Assembly: GCF_022581195.2 (NCBI RefSeq)
Contig: NC_061466.1
Location: 7,812,001-7,876,000 of the forward strand
Reading direction: 5' to 3'
Length of the DNA stretch: 64,000 bases
Source: Helicoverpa zea
Lineage: Eukaryota > Arthropoda > Insecta > Lepidoptera > Noctuidae
Of this stretch, positions 23,485-33,686 are shown one piece after another. A program made the position numbers and the translations under genes. The notes under the pieces are model-generated. The model was given only the letters and a program-made list of their open reading frames with translations. It searched no databases and was not told where the DNA came from. The stretch's first letter is position 1, and the number at the start of each line of letters is the position of its first letter.

Positions 23485-24160
23485 TAGCTGTTGCCCGCGA
23501 CTTCGTCTGCGTGGGCAATATAGAATTTCCAATTGTCCAATTTCGTTCATTGCTCATCCCCCGTAGGTGATAGCGTGATAATATACAAGCTGTTGATTTG
23601 CATCCGTGCCGTATTCAAGGAGGTAATTATGCTAATGATTCTCGACCAAAATCAATAAAAAAATTGGTACGTAATTTTTTTTCTCTAATTTTTTTTCGGA
23701 ATTCCGTAAATGTCATCTAGCCTTATTTAAACTTTTCGCGTATGTTACTGGCGTTAAAACCGTGCTGCACCCTCACACAAACGCAAACACAAAGCATACG
23801 CAACGATCACTCATAAATTTCATTCATAAAATTGGGTTACTTCGGAAATACCACGACATTACAATGACAATTAAAACAGTGCATATTAGTTATTTCCCAT
23901 CTACTGTAATTGCAATCGATTATTTACGTATTGTATGTCCTCCTCCTGAACTATGGCACGAATGCAAATCAACACCTTGTATAGCCTATATGTTGAACCG
24001 GCCCCCAGGTAATAGTCATGCAAAATTTGATTTAAATCCATGCTGTACTTTTTGAGTTTATCCGGGACAAACATACAGACAAACAGATAAACAGACATAC
24101 AGACAAAAATTCTAAAAACTACATATTTGGGTTCAGAATCGATTATGGATCACCCCCCAA
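23485..24160 (+). repeat. dispersed repeat D, longest copy
   Basis: Starts with CTAGCTGTTGCCCGCGACTT, a phrase common at the ends of lepidopteran retroposons. It matches 15885-16290 in reverse and continues to a (CATACAGA)-type tail at 24070-24105. A 97-residue frame inside has no motif and is not a gene. Confidence 0.65.
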
Positions 24161-24624
24161 GTATTCTTTAAAAAAATATTCAATGTACAGTTTTGACTTT
24201 CCTATCATTCTATTATATGTATAGATTTTGTTTACGCACTTGTAATACTTTTTCGTCTTTTTGATCAAAGAAGAAAGATATTAGGTAGAGAAAATAATAT
24301 GAGTTTGGATACAATCTGAATGTGAGTAAAAGCTACTTTAGATGGGTTGGTTAGTTTTGAAATAATTATGAAAATATGAAAATCTCTTTCAAAAGGTCTT
24401 TCAAAAGAAAAAATATTTTACAAAGGTTTTGTATCAATACTGATTTCTGTATCTAAAATAGCATTCTTAATAACTTTTTCATTTCAAATACATTCACGAT
24501 TCGTTTACCAAATTGCTTATCAGAATTTTTATTCACTACAAAAGATATTTAAAGTATTCATACGGCGTAATGAAAAAGGCATATTTTAAAAATTACTTTT
24601 AACCTTTCGGTGAAATAAGGTGTG

Positions 24625-24915
24625 TACATGGAGAATGAACTAGCGGAGATGCCATAACAGAAAATCTCCTAAGAAAGTAGCGAGTCAAAATGCGGGTGTG
24701 TTCGGGGAACGAGATAGTTACCTACTGTATCCGCATTAACACGCTTTGTTTGAAACCCGCCTACTTTTTTGTAATACTTAAAACCATTGCCATTCACTCG
24801 TGATTTACCTATTGTTGTGGCAATTCTCACCGTAGGTATTTGACCTAGAAGATGGTGCCTGACCTACCTCTACTATGGTATTTCTGCTCATTGTTACTTT
24901 CTCCGTGCTTATGTA
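24625..24915. repeat. dispersed repeat E, copy 2
   Basis: Opposite-orientation partner of 17335-17640 with the same two conserved blocks. Confidence 0.6.
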
Positions 24916-25956
24916 TGAAAGCCAGCCGCCGTTTCGGCGGGCCAATCAAAATTCAGGACACGGATTCGACTCAAAATAGCGTTTCGGAACCTAATTCTCT
25001 TTTATTGCAAGTATAATACCAATTAACTTGCTCCTAAGAAACTTTGTTCTTTGAATTTTATACATCGTAGGCTTATGACAGTCGTGATTATTATTTTATT
25101 ATGTAGAGACCTTGTGAACGAAATTTTGTTATGACTTTGTATCTGTGTGATTGGATTTATAATTGTTTTCTTCGTTTTTGTGGTCAGGCTTTTTATAATT
25201 ATTTATTTTTTGATACCGGAACTGTTATGTTATTCGATAAAGATGTCATCAACAAACGTAATCATTTTATGAATATTTCCGAATAAATAAAATTATACAC
25301 GTATGTCAAAACAAGAAGTATGTAAGTAGTAATGTATAACAAAAAGTTTTAAGTACAAAAAGAGAAATGAAAATTTCGACATAAAAATGGACGATTAAAT
25401 AAAGTAGACTGACCATTGATGCACTTTTGATGTCATAAATAAAAAGTAAATCTTTCATTAAATAACCTATCAATTATTTACTAAGAAGCAGAACAAAGAT
25501 CTGAATATTCATAAATAATTTACTTTCCTTTTGTTCAGCCATATTTCGGTACTCTTAATATCTCATTACGAAATCTGTTGGAACTAACCATTCATGTCAT
25601 CTGATGCCTTCTCGTCTAAGGCCCAGGTTCACCAACAACATAAACGTCAGTTTTCTTAAAACAATGGTTTACCAGGACTTTTCAAACGCGTATAAAATGA
25701 TATTTTATCAAATATACAGAGATATTTACGCCTGCAATTGTAAATATTAACTGAAACCGTGCATTATTTTAAAGTAAACTAAATCTATATTTACGCAAAA
25801 AAGAAACCTAAGACTTATAAAGGGCGTAGGAATTTAGTTGTTCAATTTTCAAAGTAAACAATTATTGTTTTATGCAAGGCGGACGTTTACGTTTTCGGTG
25901 AAAGTAGACTTAAGCAAAGTATTGTCATAAATCACTACAAACAACCTACGAATATG
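24916..25956. other. intron stretch up to the DIRS element
   Basis: AT-rich DNA with no recognised gene or repeat. Confidence 0.4.
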
Positions 25957-26094
25957 ATATATGATCAAACGAACTTCCAAGTGAAGTTCGATCATTATTA
26001 TATGAGTCGCTTCATTCGAAGATATATTAACCATGTAGTCCCCCTTTCCTTGCGCTAGCAACTCCGCACGTCTTTTAGATTTTAAATTTACCCG

Positions 26095-26127
<33 letters not shown>

Positions 26128-26177
26128 ACTTCTCTGACATAACCTGCCTTGCCGTGTTAGTCGTTTGTAACATCATT
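25957..26177. repeat. DIRS right-hand inverted terminal repeat (3' end of element)
   Basis: From 26020 inward to 26177 this is the reverse complement of 30830-30980, including CTTGCGCTAGCAACTCCGCA and a 29-nt T run (26096-26124). The outer part 25957-26019 is specific to this end and pairs only with the internal complementary region. Such split ends are characteristic of DIRS-1-like elements. Confidence 0.88.
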
Positions 26178-26241
26178 TCTTTTAGAGATATAAGGTTCTG
26201 GCAAATCTCTTTAGGGTTTTAACGGGTGGGTTGGGAAAATG

Positions 26242-26354
26242 ATATATCTTCGAATGAAGCGACTCATATAATAATGATCGAACTTCACTTGGAAGTTCGT
26301 TTGATCATATATTATATTTCGTCGCTTCATTCTTCAGATATATTAACCATGTAG
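26242..26354. repeat. DIRS internal complementary region
   Basis: The first part (26242 to about 26310) is the reverse complement of the outer left-coordinate end (25957-26028). The second part (about 26307-26354) is the reverse complement of the other outer end (30977-31015). The two end sequences are thus joined here with a shared ATAT at the junction. In the DIRS model this region templates the closing of the circular DNA intermediate. Confidence 0.88.
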
Positions 26355-26357
26355 ATG

Positions 26358-27302
26358 TTAAGAGACGATATGAGATTTGCATGTATGGTTGGAATGAAAT
26401 GAGAGACATACTGACTCTGCAAACTCTGCTTCATTAATTATGTTCAGCTTATAGAACTTGGCGAACGTATGTGAGCGGCTAGTCCACCCCGCGGTTCTGC
26501 GTATTGTGTCGATGCACACTCCCGCTGAACTAGCGGACGAGGTCGAAGCGTGTCGTGTACTGTGTGCACTGAATATCGATGTATCTACACCGCTTTCTGA
26601 CAACACTAACTTTATCCAACGGCTAATAGTTTGGGCCGTGGCCGCCCTGTTGGGTTTTTTAATTGTTAATATTAAATTATCAGAGTTTTTATTCCGGAGA
26701 GTTTTCGTAGCGTATATGTAATCTGAAAGTACAGTGGCCGGGCAAATATTTGTATTGTCTACAAAGTAGGGAAGAAAAAGTACGGGCTGTTCCCTACCTG
26801 GAGCAGAAGTCTTGATAATATCTGTTATTATTATTTTAATTCCAGTGGATGATATATTTATATTTTCAAGCTTAATAAGGGAAAGAGTTTGGACTCTTTG
26901 TGCCGTACATAAAGCAAGTAGTATAACTAATTTTTTAGTTAACCGGTATAAGTCCAAGTCCCTATTCGGGTACCAATTAGAAACATGGTTAAGTACTAGT
27001 TGTGGGTCCCATGTGTGTGTATATTTAGGTTTACTAGGTTTAAGCTTATATGCTCCCTTTAACAATCGTTTTACACATTCGTCAGAACCTATATTATTGC
27101 CCAATAATAACGAGAGTGCAGATCTGTGTGAGTTTAGGGATCCGTAGGAGGCACCCTTGTTAAACTGTTCCGTTAGGAAAGAAATAACTTTTGCCACTGT
27201 ACCCTCGAATGGATTAATATTGTTAATATTGCAAAACTGCCACCAGGCTTTGTATGAGACACTATATTGTTTTTTAGTGTTATCAGAGAGCGATGCTAGC
27301 AT
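26358..27302 (-). CDS. DIRS tyrosine recombinase
   Basis: A 314-residue tyrosine recombinase that would insert the circular cDNA. Visible catalytic signature: arginine in LCTAQRVQTLSL (residue ~136), HSTRHASTSS (H-x-x-R, ~248), and the C-terminal GWTSRSHTFAKFY with the nucleophilic tyrosine. The N-terminal SDNTKKQYSVSYKAWW is a typical core-binding segment. The reading frame stays open upstream of the first Met to about 27428 and overlaps the RT frame by about 110 nt, so real translation may start earlier. No internal stop, so probably functional. Confidence 0.9.
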   Translation of the reverse strand: MLASLSDNTKKQYSVSYKAWWQFCNINNINPFEGTVAKVISFLTEQFNKGASYGSLNSHRSALSLLLGNNIGSDECVKRLLKGAYKLKPSKPKYTHTWDPQLVLNHVSNWYPNRDLDLYRLTKKLVILLALCTAQRVQTLSLIKLENINISSTGIKIIITDIIKTSAPGREQPVLFLPYFVDNTNICPATVLSDYIYATKTLRNKNSDNLILTIKKPNRAATAQTISRWIKLVLSESGVDTSIFSAHSTRHASTSSASSAGVCIDTIRRTAGWTSRSHTFAKFYKLNIINEAEFAESVCLSFHSNHTCKSHIVS

Positions 27303-27316
27303 GAGATCTATCGATT

Positions 27317-29065
27317 CTATGGGGATATTACGTCCGAGGAACGACTGCCGGAGAGTATCGCTGCAGCCAGCGTAAGTTGACTGTGTAGTGGGTGGTATAT
27401 GTTCCTGGAAGGGGAAACAAGTAAGTTTTTATTGGGTGGAAAATATATGATTTCAGAGGAAATTAAATCTCTTAGCATGGGAAACCAAGGTTGTGATGGC
27501 CACCATGGGAACACTAGTATGCCACGCGCCTCGTCCTGTATAATCTTATAAAGGCATTTCAGTATTAATGAGAATGGGGGAAAAGCGTAGAAGAACATAC
27601 GTTTCCAGTCGATAGTGAATGCATCGACAAAAGACGCGTCTGGGTCAGGAAACCAGGATGCATATACATGGCATTTGGCATTAGTGCGAGAGGCGAATAG
27701 GTCAATTACGGGCTGACCCAGTTTGACAATGATAGTTTGGAATGCGTGGTTTGCTAAACTCCATTCTATATCCGGATTAATTCTTCTTGACTCGATATCG
27801 GCTTCAATATTATGCTTAGTGTTAATATAAGATGCAAACAGCCATATGTCTCGCTCCTCGCACCATTGCCAAATTTGGGAAGCAAGATTATTTAAGTGAG
27901 GGTATTGAATTCCTCCCATTCTATTAATATAACTTATTGCTGTATTATTGTCCACCCTCAACAAAATAAAGCAGTTACAGAGTTGCTTAGCAAACGTTTT
28001 TAATGCTAGAAAAACAGCTAACAATTCTAAATAATTTATGTGACAATCCCTTTCGGTTTCCTTCCATGATCCGTGGGCGCGGTTTCCATTACAAAAGGCT
28101 CCCCAGCCTGTCTTAGAGGCATCAGAAAATATTTCTATTTTGAAATCTGGATTTTTTATAAAATTCGTACATATGTATATATTTTGAGCCCACCAGTTTA
28201 AGTCATTAATAATTGTATTGTACTGTTGTAAGTTTACTTTTGCGTTATAGTTATTATTAAATCTTTTCAAGAGAAGGTATTTTACGCGTTCTAAGGCTTT
28301 GGTATATAGCCACCCGTATTTAACAGCGGGGCACGCTGCGGTAAGAACACCGATTAAGTGAGCAAATTCTCTAATAGTGCAAGAGGGTAGACTGGTAAAC
28401 TTTTTAGCGAGCTGCGCGATGATATGTCGTTTTTCTTTAGGCAAGGAAACAGAAAGGTTTGTTGTATTGTAAATAAAGCCAAGAAATTTGCATTGTTGTT
28501 GGGGTATTAAAGAGCTTTTATCGTAGTTAATTATGAATCCGAGACACGTTAATGTTCGCAAAGTCTCATTAACGTTACTAAGACACTCGGTGTAGGATTT
28601 ACCAATACATAATATATCGTCAAGATATATAACGGATTTATATCCGCGGTATCTAAGATATGATATAACCTGTTTCATTATCTTTGTAAAAACTCTAGGT
28701 GCGATGGAAAGACCGTAGGGCATAGCGTTAAATTCGTACGTTATTGTATCACCGTTATCATTTTCGAATTGAAATCGAAGGTATTTACGGAATGACTTTT
28801 GAATCGGTACTAAAAAATAGGCTTCTTTAAGGTCGATAGTAGCCAGAAATCCGTTTTTTGGAATAAGTTTAGATGCGGTCCTATGATCTTCCATTTTAAA
28901 ATGTGATTTTTTAACAAACTTATTAAATGGTTTGAGGTTTAAGATAAACCTCTTACCGCCATTTGGTTTAGTTGCTAGAAATATGCGGGATATGAACTGG
29001 TCTCTTACGGGTTCACAAATGCTGACGGCACCTAAGTCTAACAGCTTTTTAATAGCGATCGCCAT
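27317..29065 (-). CDS. DIRS reverse transcriptase / RNase H
   Basis: From the first Met, 582 residues. RT motifs: LATIDLKEAYFLVPI (first catalytic Asp), MPYGLSIAPRVFTKIM, and YLDDILCIG (YxDD box). RNase H: FSDASKTGWGAF, NYLELLAVFLAL, RVDNNTAISYINRM and ESRRI. The C-terminal block DPDASFVDAFTIDW...YAFPPFSLI...FPWWPSQPWFP is shared by DIRS pol proteins. The frame is open upstream to 29476 and encodes conserved-looking sequence (WLKITDNKTVLKWV), so the true product is likely longer and overlaps gag. Confidence 0.92.
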   Translation of the reverse strand: MAIAIKKLLDLGAVSICEPVRDQFISRIFLATKPNGGKRFILNLKPFNKFVKKSHFKMEDHRTASKLIPKNGFLATIDLKEAYFLVPIQKSFRKYLRFQFENDNGDTITYEFNAMPYGLSIAPRVFTKIMKQVISYLRYRGYKSVIYLDDILCIGKSYTECLSNVNETLRTLTCLGFIINYDKSSLIPQQQCKFLGFIYNTTNLSVSLPKEKRHIIAQLAKKFTSLPSCTIREFAHLIGVLTAACPAVKYGWLYTKALERVKYLLLKRFNNNYNAKVNLQQYNTIINDLNWWAQNIYICTNFIKNPDFKIEIFSDASKTGWGAFCNGNRAHGSWKETERDCHINYLELLAVFLALKTFAKQLCNCFILLRVDNNTAISYINRMGGIQYPHLNNLASQIWQWCEERDIWLFASYINTKHNIEADIESRRINPDIEWSLANHAFQTIIVKLGQPVIDLFASRTNAKCHVYASWFPDPDASFVDAFTIDWKRMFFYAFPPFSLILKCLYKIIQDEARGILVFPWWPSQPWFPMLRDLISSEIIYFPPNKNLLVSPSRNIYHPLHSQLTLAAAILSGSRSSDVISP

Positions 29066-29235
29066 GTCGTGTTTGTCTTGTTTAGACCAACATGTGTTTG
29101 TTACAATGTGAGGTTGTACTCTCTCAGACCAGGGGATATCTACGCCTTCACTAACCCACTTAAGGACAGTTTTGTTATCGGTTATTTTAAGCCAACAATT
29201 ATAATAAAATTGTATTCTCCCTGCATGTACCTCGG

Positions 29236-30170
29236 TTATCGACGTCGTGTTGAAGCACGTGGCTTGTGGCTGTACCTGGCCCGACTGGTCGTTGCCGCTG
29301 CCGATGTCGTCGGGGGAGTTCGGTAGTTGATCCGATTCTGACCTCCTCGCCCCCCTCCCCTGTTTGACTGGGAGCGAGAAGGTCCCGACCAGTTTCCCTG
29401 GTAGCTGGACCGTGGAACCGTGGGCTGTATCCTGGAAGCTGAAGGCTTTGAAGCAGGCGAAGGTTTTTTGATTAGATCACCCTGTTTTACAATAGCCTTT
29501 GAGGCCTTTATTTTTTCCGAAAGGTCGTTGCCGAACAGAGTACTGTCCCGTTCGGAGCGATCGAGGGATTGTAAAAAGGATTTGTCCAGGCAGGGAGTTA
29601 TGAATTTAACTCTAGCCTCTGTATTTTGGTGATGCAGATCGGATAGAATACGGCATCCGTCACTGATATACTTGATAGCCTCTATTCTGCTGTCACTATT
29701 AACCAGCAAGTGTAACCCTCGGTTAATTGCAGTAATGCCTACTCCCAGCTGTTGTTGGGTAGCGGTCATTTTCTTATCTCGGAATCTACTAGACTCTGGT
29801 ATAGCCGCTGAAACTTCGAGGTTCAGTGCTGGCGCTTGAAGTAAAGAGCAATTTTCCGGGATAGGATAATTCGCCATAAGCGCCTCTCGACACTCCTTAG
29901 TCATGCCTTTCTTCAATAAAGGCAGCCATAATTTTGCGAGATTCTCGTGAATTTTTACGCCAAACTCCGGGTTTTCATCCGTAATCTCGCCTAGTGCCGC
30001 TAGAATATTCGGGTCCAGGTCCGGAACTGCGAGCGGCGCTGGTTCAGCTTCTGCGAGAGGCAAGTCGGTGGGGGCCTCGGAGGCCGGCGCCGCGTCGCTC
30101 GGTGGGTCCATTGGCGCATCTGGTTCGCAGTCGATCACTTCGTCGTTCGGATTCTCCAGTTCTCTCGGAC
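29236..30170 (-). CDS. DIRS gag, main exon
   Basis: About 310 residues. The N-terminal part is acidic and Pro/Ala-rich (MDPPSDAAPASEAP). The middle is helical with ENPEFGVKIHENLAKLW and LGVGITAINRGLHLL. The C-terminal tail is Arg/Gly/Ser-rich (SNRGGGRGGQNR...RRR), suited to RNA binding. No CCHC knuckle is seen, which is usual for DIRS gag. The frame has no good ATG at its start. A splice acceptor (TCGTCGTCAG) at 30171-30172 joins it in phase to the small upstream exon. Confidence 0.75.
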
Positions 30171-30321
30171 CTGACGACGATATTTTGTTTGTTACAAGAG
30201 TGACTTTTATCAGTAGCGGGTAGATGAGAAAAAAAAACCATGTGCTTGTTGTAATAAAAAGCTTCTAGTACATACGTTATAACGCAATTACTAGGTCCTA
30301 AGAACTGTGTTTGTTCGATAT

Positions 30322-30569
30322 AACCGTCGTGTTATCATCTCGGATAACCTCCAGGTACGATTAACCATTGTGTTGCCATCGCGGACAACCTCCCGGTATG
30401 TGTAAGCCATCGTGGTACCATCTCGGGCACCCTCCCGGCGTGTATAACCATCGTGTTACCATCGCGGGCAACCTCCCGGAATTTTAATGCCATCGTGTTA
30501 CCATCTCGGGCAACCTCCCGGCGCGTATAACCATCGTGTTACCATCGCGGGCAACCTCCCGGTATAATA
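30322..30569 (-). repeat. six-unit tandem repeat in the DIRS leader
   Basis: Six units of 41-43 bp start near 30322, 30363, 30404, 30446, 30487 and 30529. Each carries a CCATCGTGTTACCATC-like core and GGGCAACCTCCCGG. The units alternate between ATCTCGG and ATCGCGG variants, giving three dimers of about 83 bp. The array lies inside the predicted gag intron. Confidence 0.85.
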
Positions 30570-30646
30570 GTTATGTTACGTACACAAATACGTATAGGAA
30601 AGTTTAACACTTTAAGCACCAAGTATTGAAGATATTTAGTACTTAC

Positions 30647-30764
30647 TTGTATTTTGTTCCGAATCTGATGAGGAAACAGCACGAATACGACGACGTTTTC
30701 CCTCTAATTTTCTTATTTTTTCCTTGTATCTTTCGATCTTGTCTTCCACTTTACGTTTCGGCAT
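30647..30764 (-). CDS. DIRS gag, predicted first exon
   Basis: Starts at an ATG and encodes a very basic, coiled N-terminus, MPKRKVEDKIERYKEKIRKL, followed by a serine-rich end. It runs 39 codons plus one base to ACAA|GTAAGTAC, a strong donor. The predicted intron is 30171-30646 (476 bp). The 1-base overhang here and the 2-base overhang of the main exon complete a serine codon. The basic start could serve nuclear entry or RNA binding. This is inferred and has no transcript support. Confidence 0.6.
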
Positions 30765-30829
30765 GATAACGAACTTATAGAAAATACTTTTGAAAAAAGA
30801 CGTCCGTCTGTTGCGGCGCACGAAAAAGG

Positions 30830-30879
30830 AATGATGTTACAAACGACTAACACGGCAAGGCAGGTTATGTCAGAGAAGT

Positions 30880-30913
<34 letters not shown>

Positions 30914-31015
30914 CGGGTAAATTTAAAATCTAAAAGACGTGCGGAGTTGCTAGCGCAAGGAAAGGGGGACTACATGGTTAATATATCTGAAGAATGAAGC
31001 GACGAAATATAATAT
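30830..31015. repeat. DIRS left-hand inverted terminal repeat (5' end of element)
   Basis: Reverse complement of 26020-26177 over about 150 bp, with a 30-nt A run (30883-30912). The outermost part (30981-31015, GAAGAATGAAGCGACGAAAT) is specific to this end and is matched in the internal complementary region. It should hold the promoter of the element on the - strand. Confidence 0.88.
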
Positions 31016-32139
31016 CTTTGTGTGGTTAATTAGTTGTATATGTGTGCGTGTGTATTTAGTGTAACAATAGCGTTGGTGTGGCTGTGTGCGTCTTGAAGAA
31101 TTTTTGATAGCGTTTGATAGTTTAATACGTTTGTATTTTGTGGTAGGCTGAGTTAAGTGAAGATTTGAAAGTCTAGTGAGTGTTGGTGCCTTTTCTTAGT
31201 TGTGGTTTTTAAAATGTATCTTGAATGTCATTGGTAACGATAAAATGATTTGTGGAGTACCAGACTATATCTTCTTAATTTATTATAATTAGACAATATC
31301 TTACAACAAGTACCTTTTCAAACTTTAGTAACGAGCTTTAACTGTGGGCAAATTATAGTGGACACTCGTTAGGTAAGTACATATACATAAACTACTATTG
31401 AACCACATAAACTTAATCAATTGATACAACTCATACAACAATAAAAAGCTTATAATATAAAGTTAAATATAACAACAATAAATATAAAGTTTATACAACA
31501 ATACTAAGCTTCTATTAATGAATTACGACGATTAGCCTCCAATTAGAATCAGATACTGTCAGACTAATCAAATAGATCGTAATTATAGATTAGCAGTGAA
31601 AGTATTGTTTGTTAAACAATAAACTACTGCGTGGTACAGTCGGCCATAAAAGGTTCAGTAGTTTTGAAAAAATCTTTGTTACAAAAACCAAACCGACTGC
31701 GATAATACCTATATTTAAAACCTTCTTCTAAATTTTATAATATAGTGAGATAATCGCGTAACATAAATATACAAATCAAACTGCGAACTTTTTGAAGTTG
31801 GTAAAATAATGTTCTATGAGTGTAAAGGGGTTATTTGAAAACGAGCCACTAACTGCGACTGCATGAAATCGGTTAATGGCTGAGGGTAGCACGTGCTAAT
31901 ACCACGACGATTGAAAGCCATTTCATATAAATATAGTCATACAAGCCAATAGTGCAGCTGCGGTAGATTTCTTGCAGTCACTGCACGTGTGCCGGCAGTT
32001 CATTTCTAACTAACACTTTATGAGAAAATGGACCTTGTTTCATGACATTCAAATAAATCTTACCCTTAGCCTACTACTAAACAATCGGCAGACTGTATGC
32101 AAGGGTGTCTTTTTTAAAAATCTTAATTCAATCAATGTT
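31016..32139. other. intron stretch, nothing recognised
   Basis: AT-rich intron DNA between the DIRS element and the next repeat. Confidence 0.4.
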
Positions 32140-32290
32140 TTTTGAGTCGAGTTTGATACCGGATAAATACCTGATCGTTATTTCATGTGTAGTTTCAGGA
32201 CCTACTTGCATTTATCTTCATGCCGACTTATGAGTCAAAACCAACTATCGGCAAACTAAAGGTTTGTAGTGTGCACGTACTCTTAGGGTC
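32140..32290 (+). repeat. solo arm of the 8632-9113 foldback family
   Basis: Shares GATACC...TACCTGA, CATTTATCTTCATGCCGACT and AACTATCGGCAAACTAAA with the right arm of the foldback element at about 8938-9045. Only one arm is present. Confidence 0.55.
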
Positions 32291-32579
32291 GTAAAGTACA
32301 TTTTCACCCGACTGTACAATGACTGGTATAATTTATTGTGATTGAAATAAATTGTGATCTGTTTTAAACAAAAGAGTTCTTGATTGCTATTGTTGAAGGT
32401 TACTCCCACGGGAATTAATTGTTTTGAATGATACTTCACATTTTAAAGGTCAAGGAGTCCTTATCATTAAGGTTCAAGTTGAAGTTATGGTTTGCCATTT
32501 CTGTTCATTGTTTTAAGGTCATTGGCATAAATATAATTACAGCACCACATTATACATAATATATAAAGATAATTGATAC

Positions 32580-32765
32580 AATAATTCTAAACGACTACCT
32601 TCTGCACAAACCCTAAAAAGTAGCCTATAGCGTTCCTCGATAAATGGTTACCTAACGTTGAAGATTTTTGCAAATCGGACCAGTAGTTCCTGATATTAGC
32701 ACGTTCAAGCAAACATTCATACTCTTTCGCAAGCAAATAATAATATTAGTATAGATTAACAGAAA
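32580..32765 (+). repeat. retroposon-type fragment
   Basis: Contains TAGCCTATAGCGTTCCTCGA, ATCGGACCAGTAGTTCCTGA and TAATAATATTAGTATAGAT. This is a decayed copy of a tail sequence found in great numbers in lepidopteran genomes. No coding remains. Confidence 0.55.
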
Positions 32766-33289
32766 CAGTAATTTTTGTATTTCTGAATCCTCGTCATCAT
32801 TATATCCGCCAATTGCCGTCCACTGATGAACGTAGGTCCGCAGGTAGGTCTCAAAGAACGCTAACCATGCACCATATTTCTGAATAATATTTTATTTAAA
32901 ATCAATTTTATTTAAAACAAACTTCAAATGGAATATACAAACAAATCTCTAAACATTAGCCCTCTCCCGGCGTGTCGTTTAAATAAACCAATGCTCTCAA
33001 GGTAATGACAAGATGGCTGCGATTACGAGATACCGCATATATTATTTGAGGGTTGAGCGGTCGGACGGTCAAATATACATAATCCTTACATTTCAATATC
33101 ACCTCAAAACATGGACCCTATTTGTGTCTACAGTTGTGCGAGATTATTATGCTTTTTGATATTGTAGGTTAGATATTTTTTATTCACGGACAAGTCAAGG
33201 ATGAAAATGTTAAATATAAATACCAATTATTTTGTGTGACTCTCCTTTATATTTCAATCAAAAATGATGATAATCACCTAACAACAAAG

Positions 33290-33500
33290 CTTCTAATCTA
33301 TACTTCTATACCAATATAATACAGAGGAAACATTTTTTTGTTTACTTGTTTGTATCCTAAGGGCTGCGAAAGTCTGTACCAATTTTTAAAAAATATTTCA
33401 CTGTTTTTCCCAGATAACATATTTTATACTGGTACGGGCAGTAGTTCACATGGAACGCAGAAAAAAACTGCGGATAAACGGCTAGTCTTTGATATTTTTT
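33290..33500 (+). repeat. retroposon-type fragment
   Basis: Begins CTATACTTCTATACCAATAT, continues TTTGTTTACTTGTTTGTA and ends GCGGATAAACGGCTAG. This looks like the other end of the same common lepidopteran repeat class as 32580-32765. Confidence 0.5.
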
Positions 33501-33686
33501 TGTGTAAAACTTAACATATTTACGCTTTTACGTTTCTAGATACAAATCAATACGTGACAACAACATAGGTATTAGGCTGTTTAGTGCCAATCTTAGCATA
33601 ATCCTAAGTTATAAAGCTCCGATATATCCCAGTTTAGTGCACGGCACTAGCTTACACGGCCGTATTTCAACGTTCCATATTGTGTA

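Larger units (their letters stand above)
25957..31015 (-). mobile_element. DIRS-type tyrosine-recombinase retrotransposon, apparently complete
   Basis: On the - strand the order is: inverted terminal repeat, gag, RT/RNase H, tyrosine recombinase, internal complementary region, second inverted terminal repeat. This is the layout of DIRS-1-like elements, which use a tyrosine recombinase in place of a DDE integrase and insert as circles without target duplication. All three reading frames are free of internal stops, and no 4-6 bp flanking duplication is seen. It sits antisense in the 31-kb unc-13 intron. DIRS elements are known in insects, but intact copies are not common. Confidence 0.9.

Noticed and set aside
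23762..24055. 97-residue frame, similar to a - strand frame at 15852-16109
   Set aside because: The similarity is explained by dispersed repeat D present in both places; there is no protein motif.
30322..30569. CRISPR-like array
   Set aside because: The units are contiguous with no spacers and lie in a eukaryotic retroelement; it is a simple tandem repeat.
25930..31030. Target-site duplication around the DIRS element
   Set aside because: No matching direct repeat at 25957 and 31015; tyrosine-recombinase elements do not make one.
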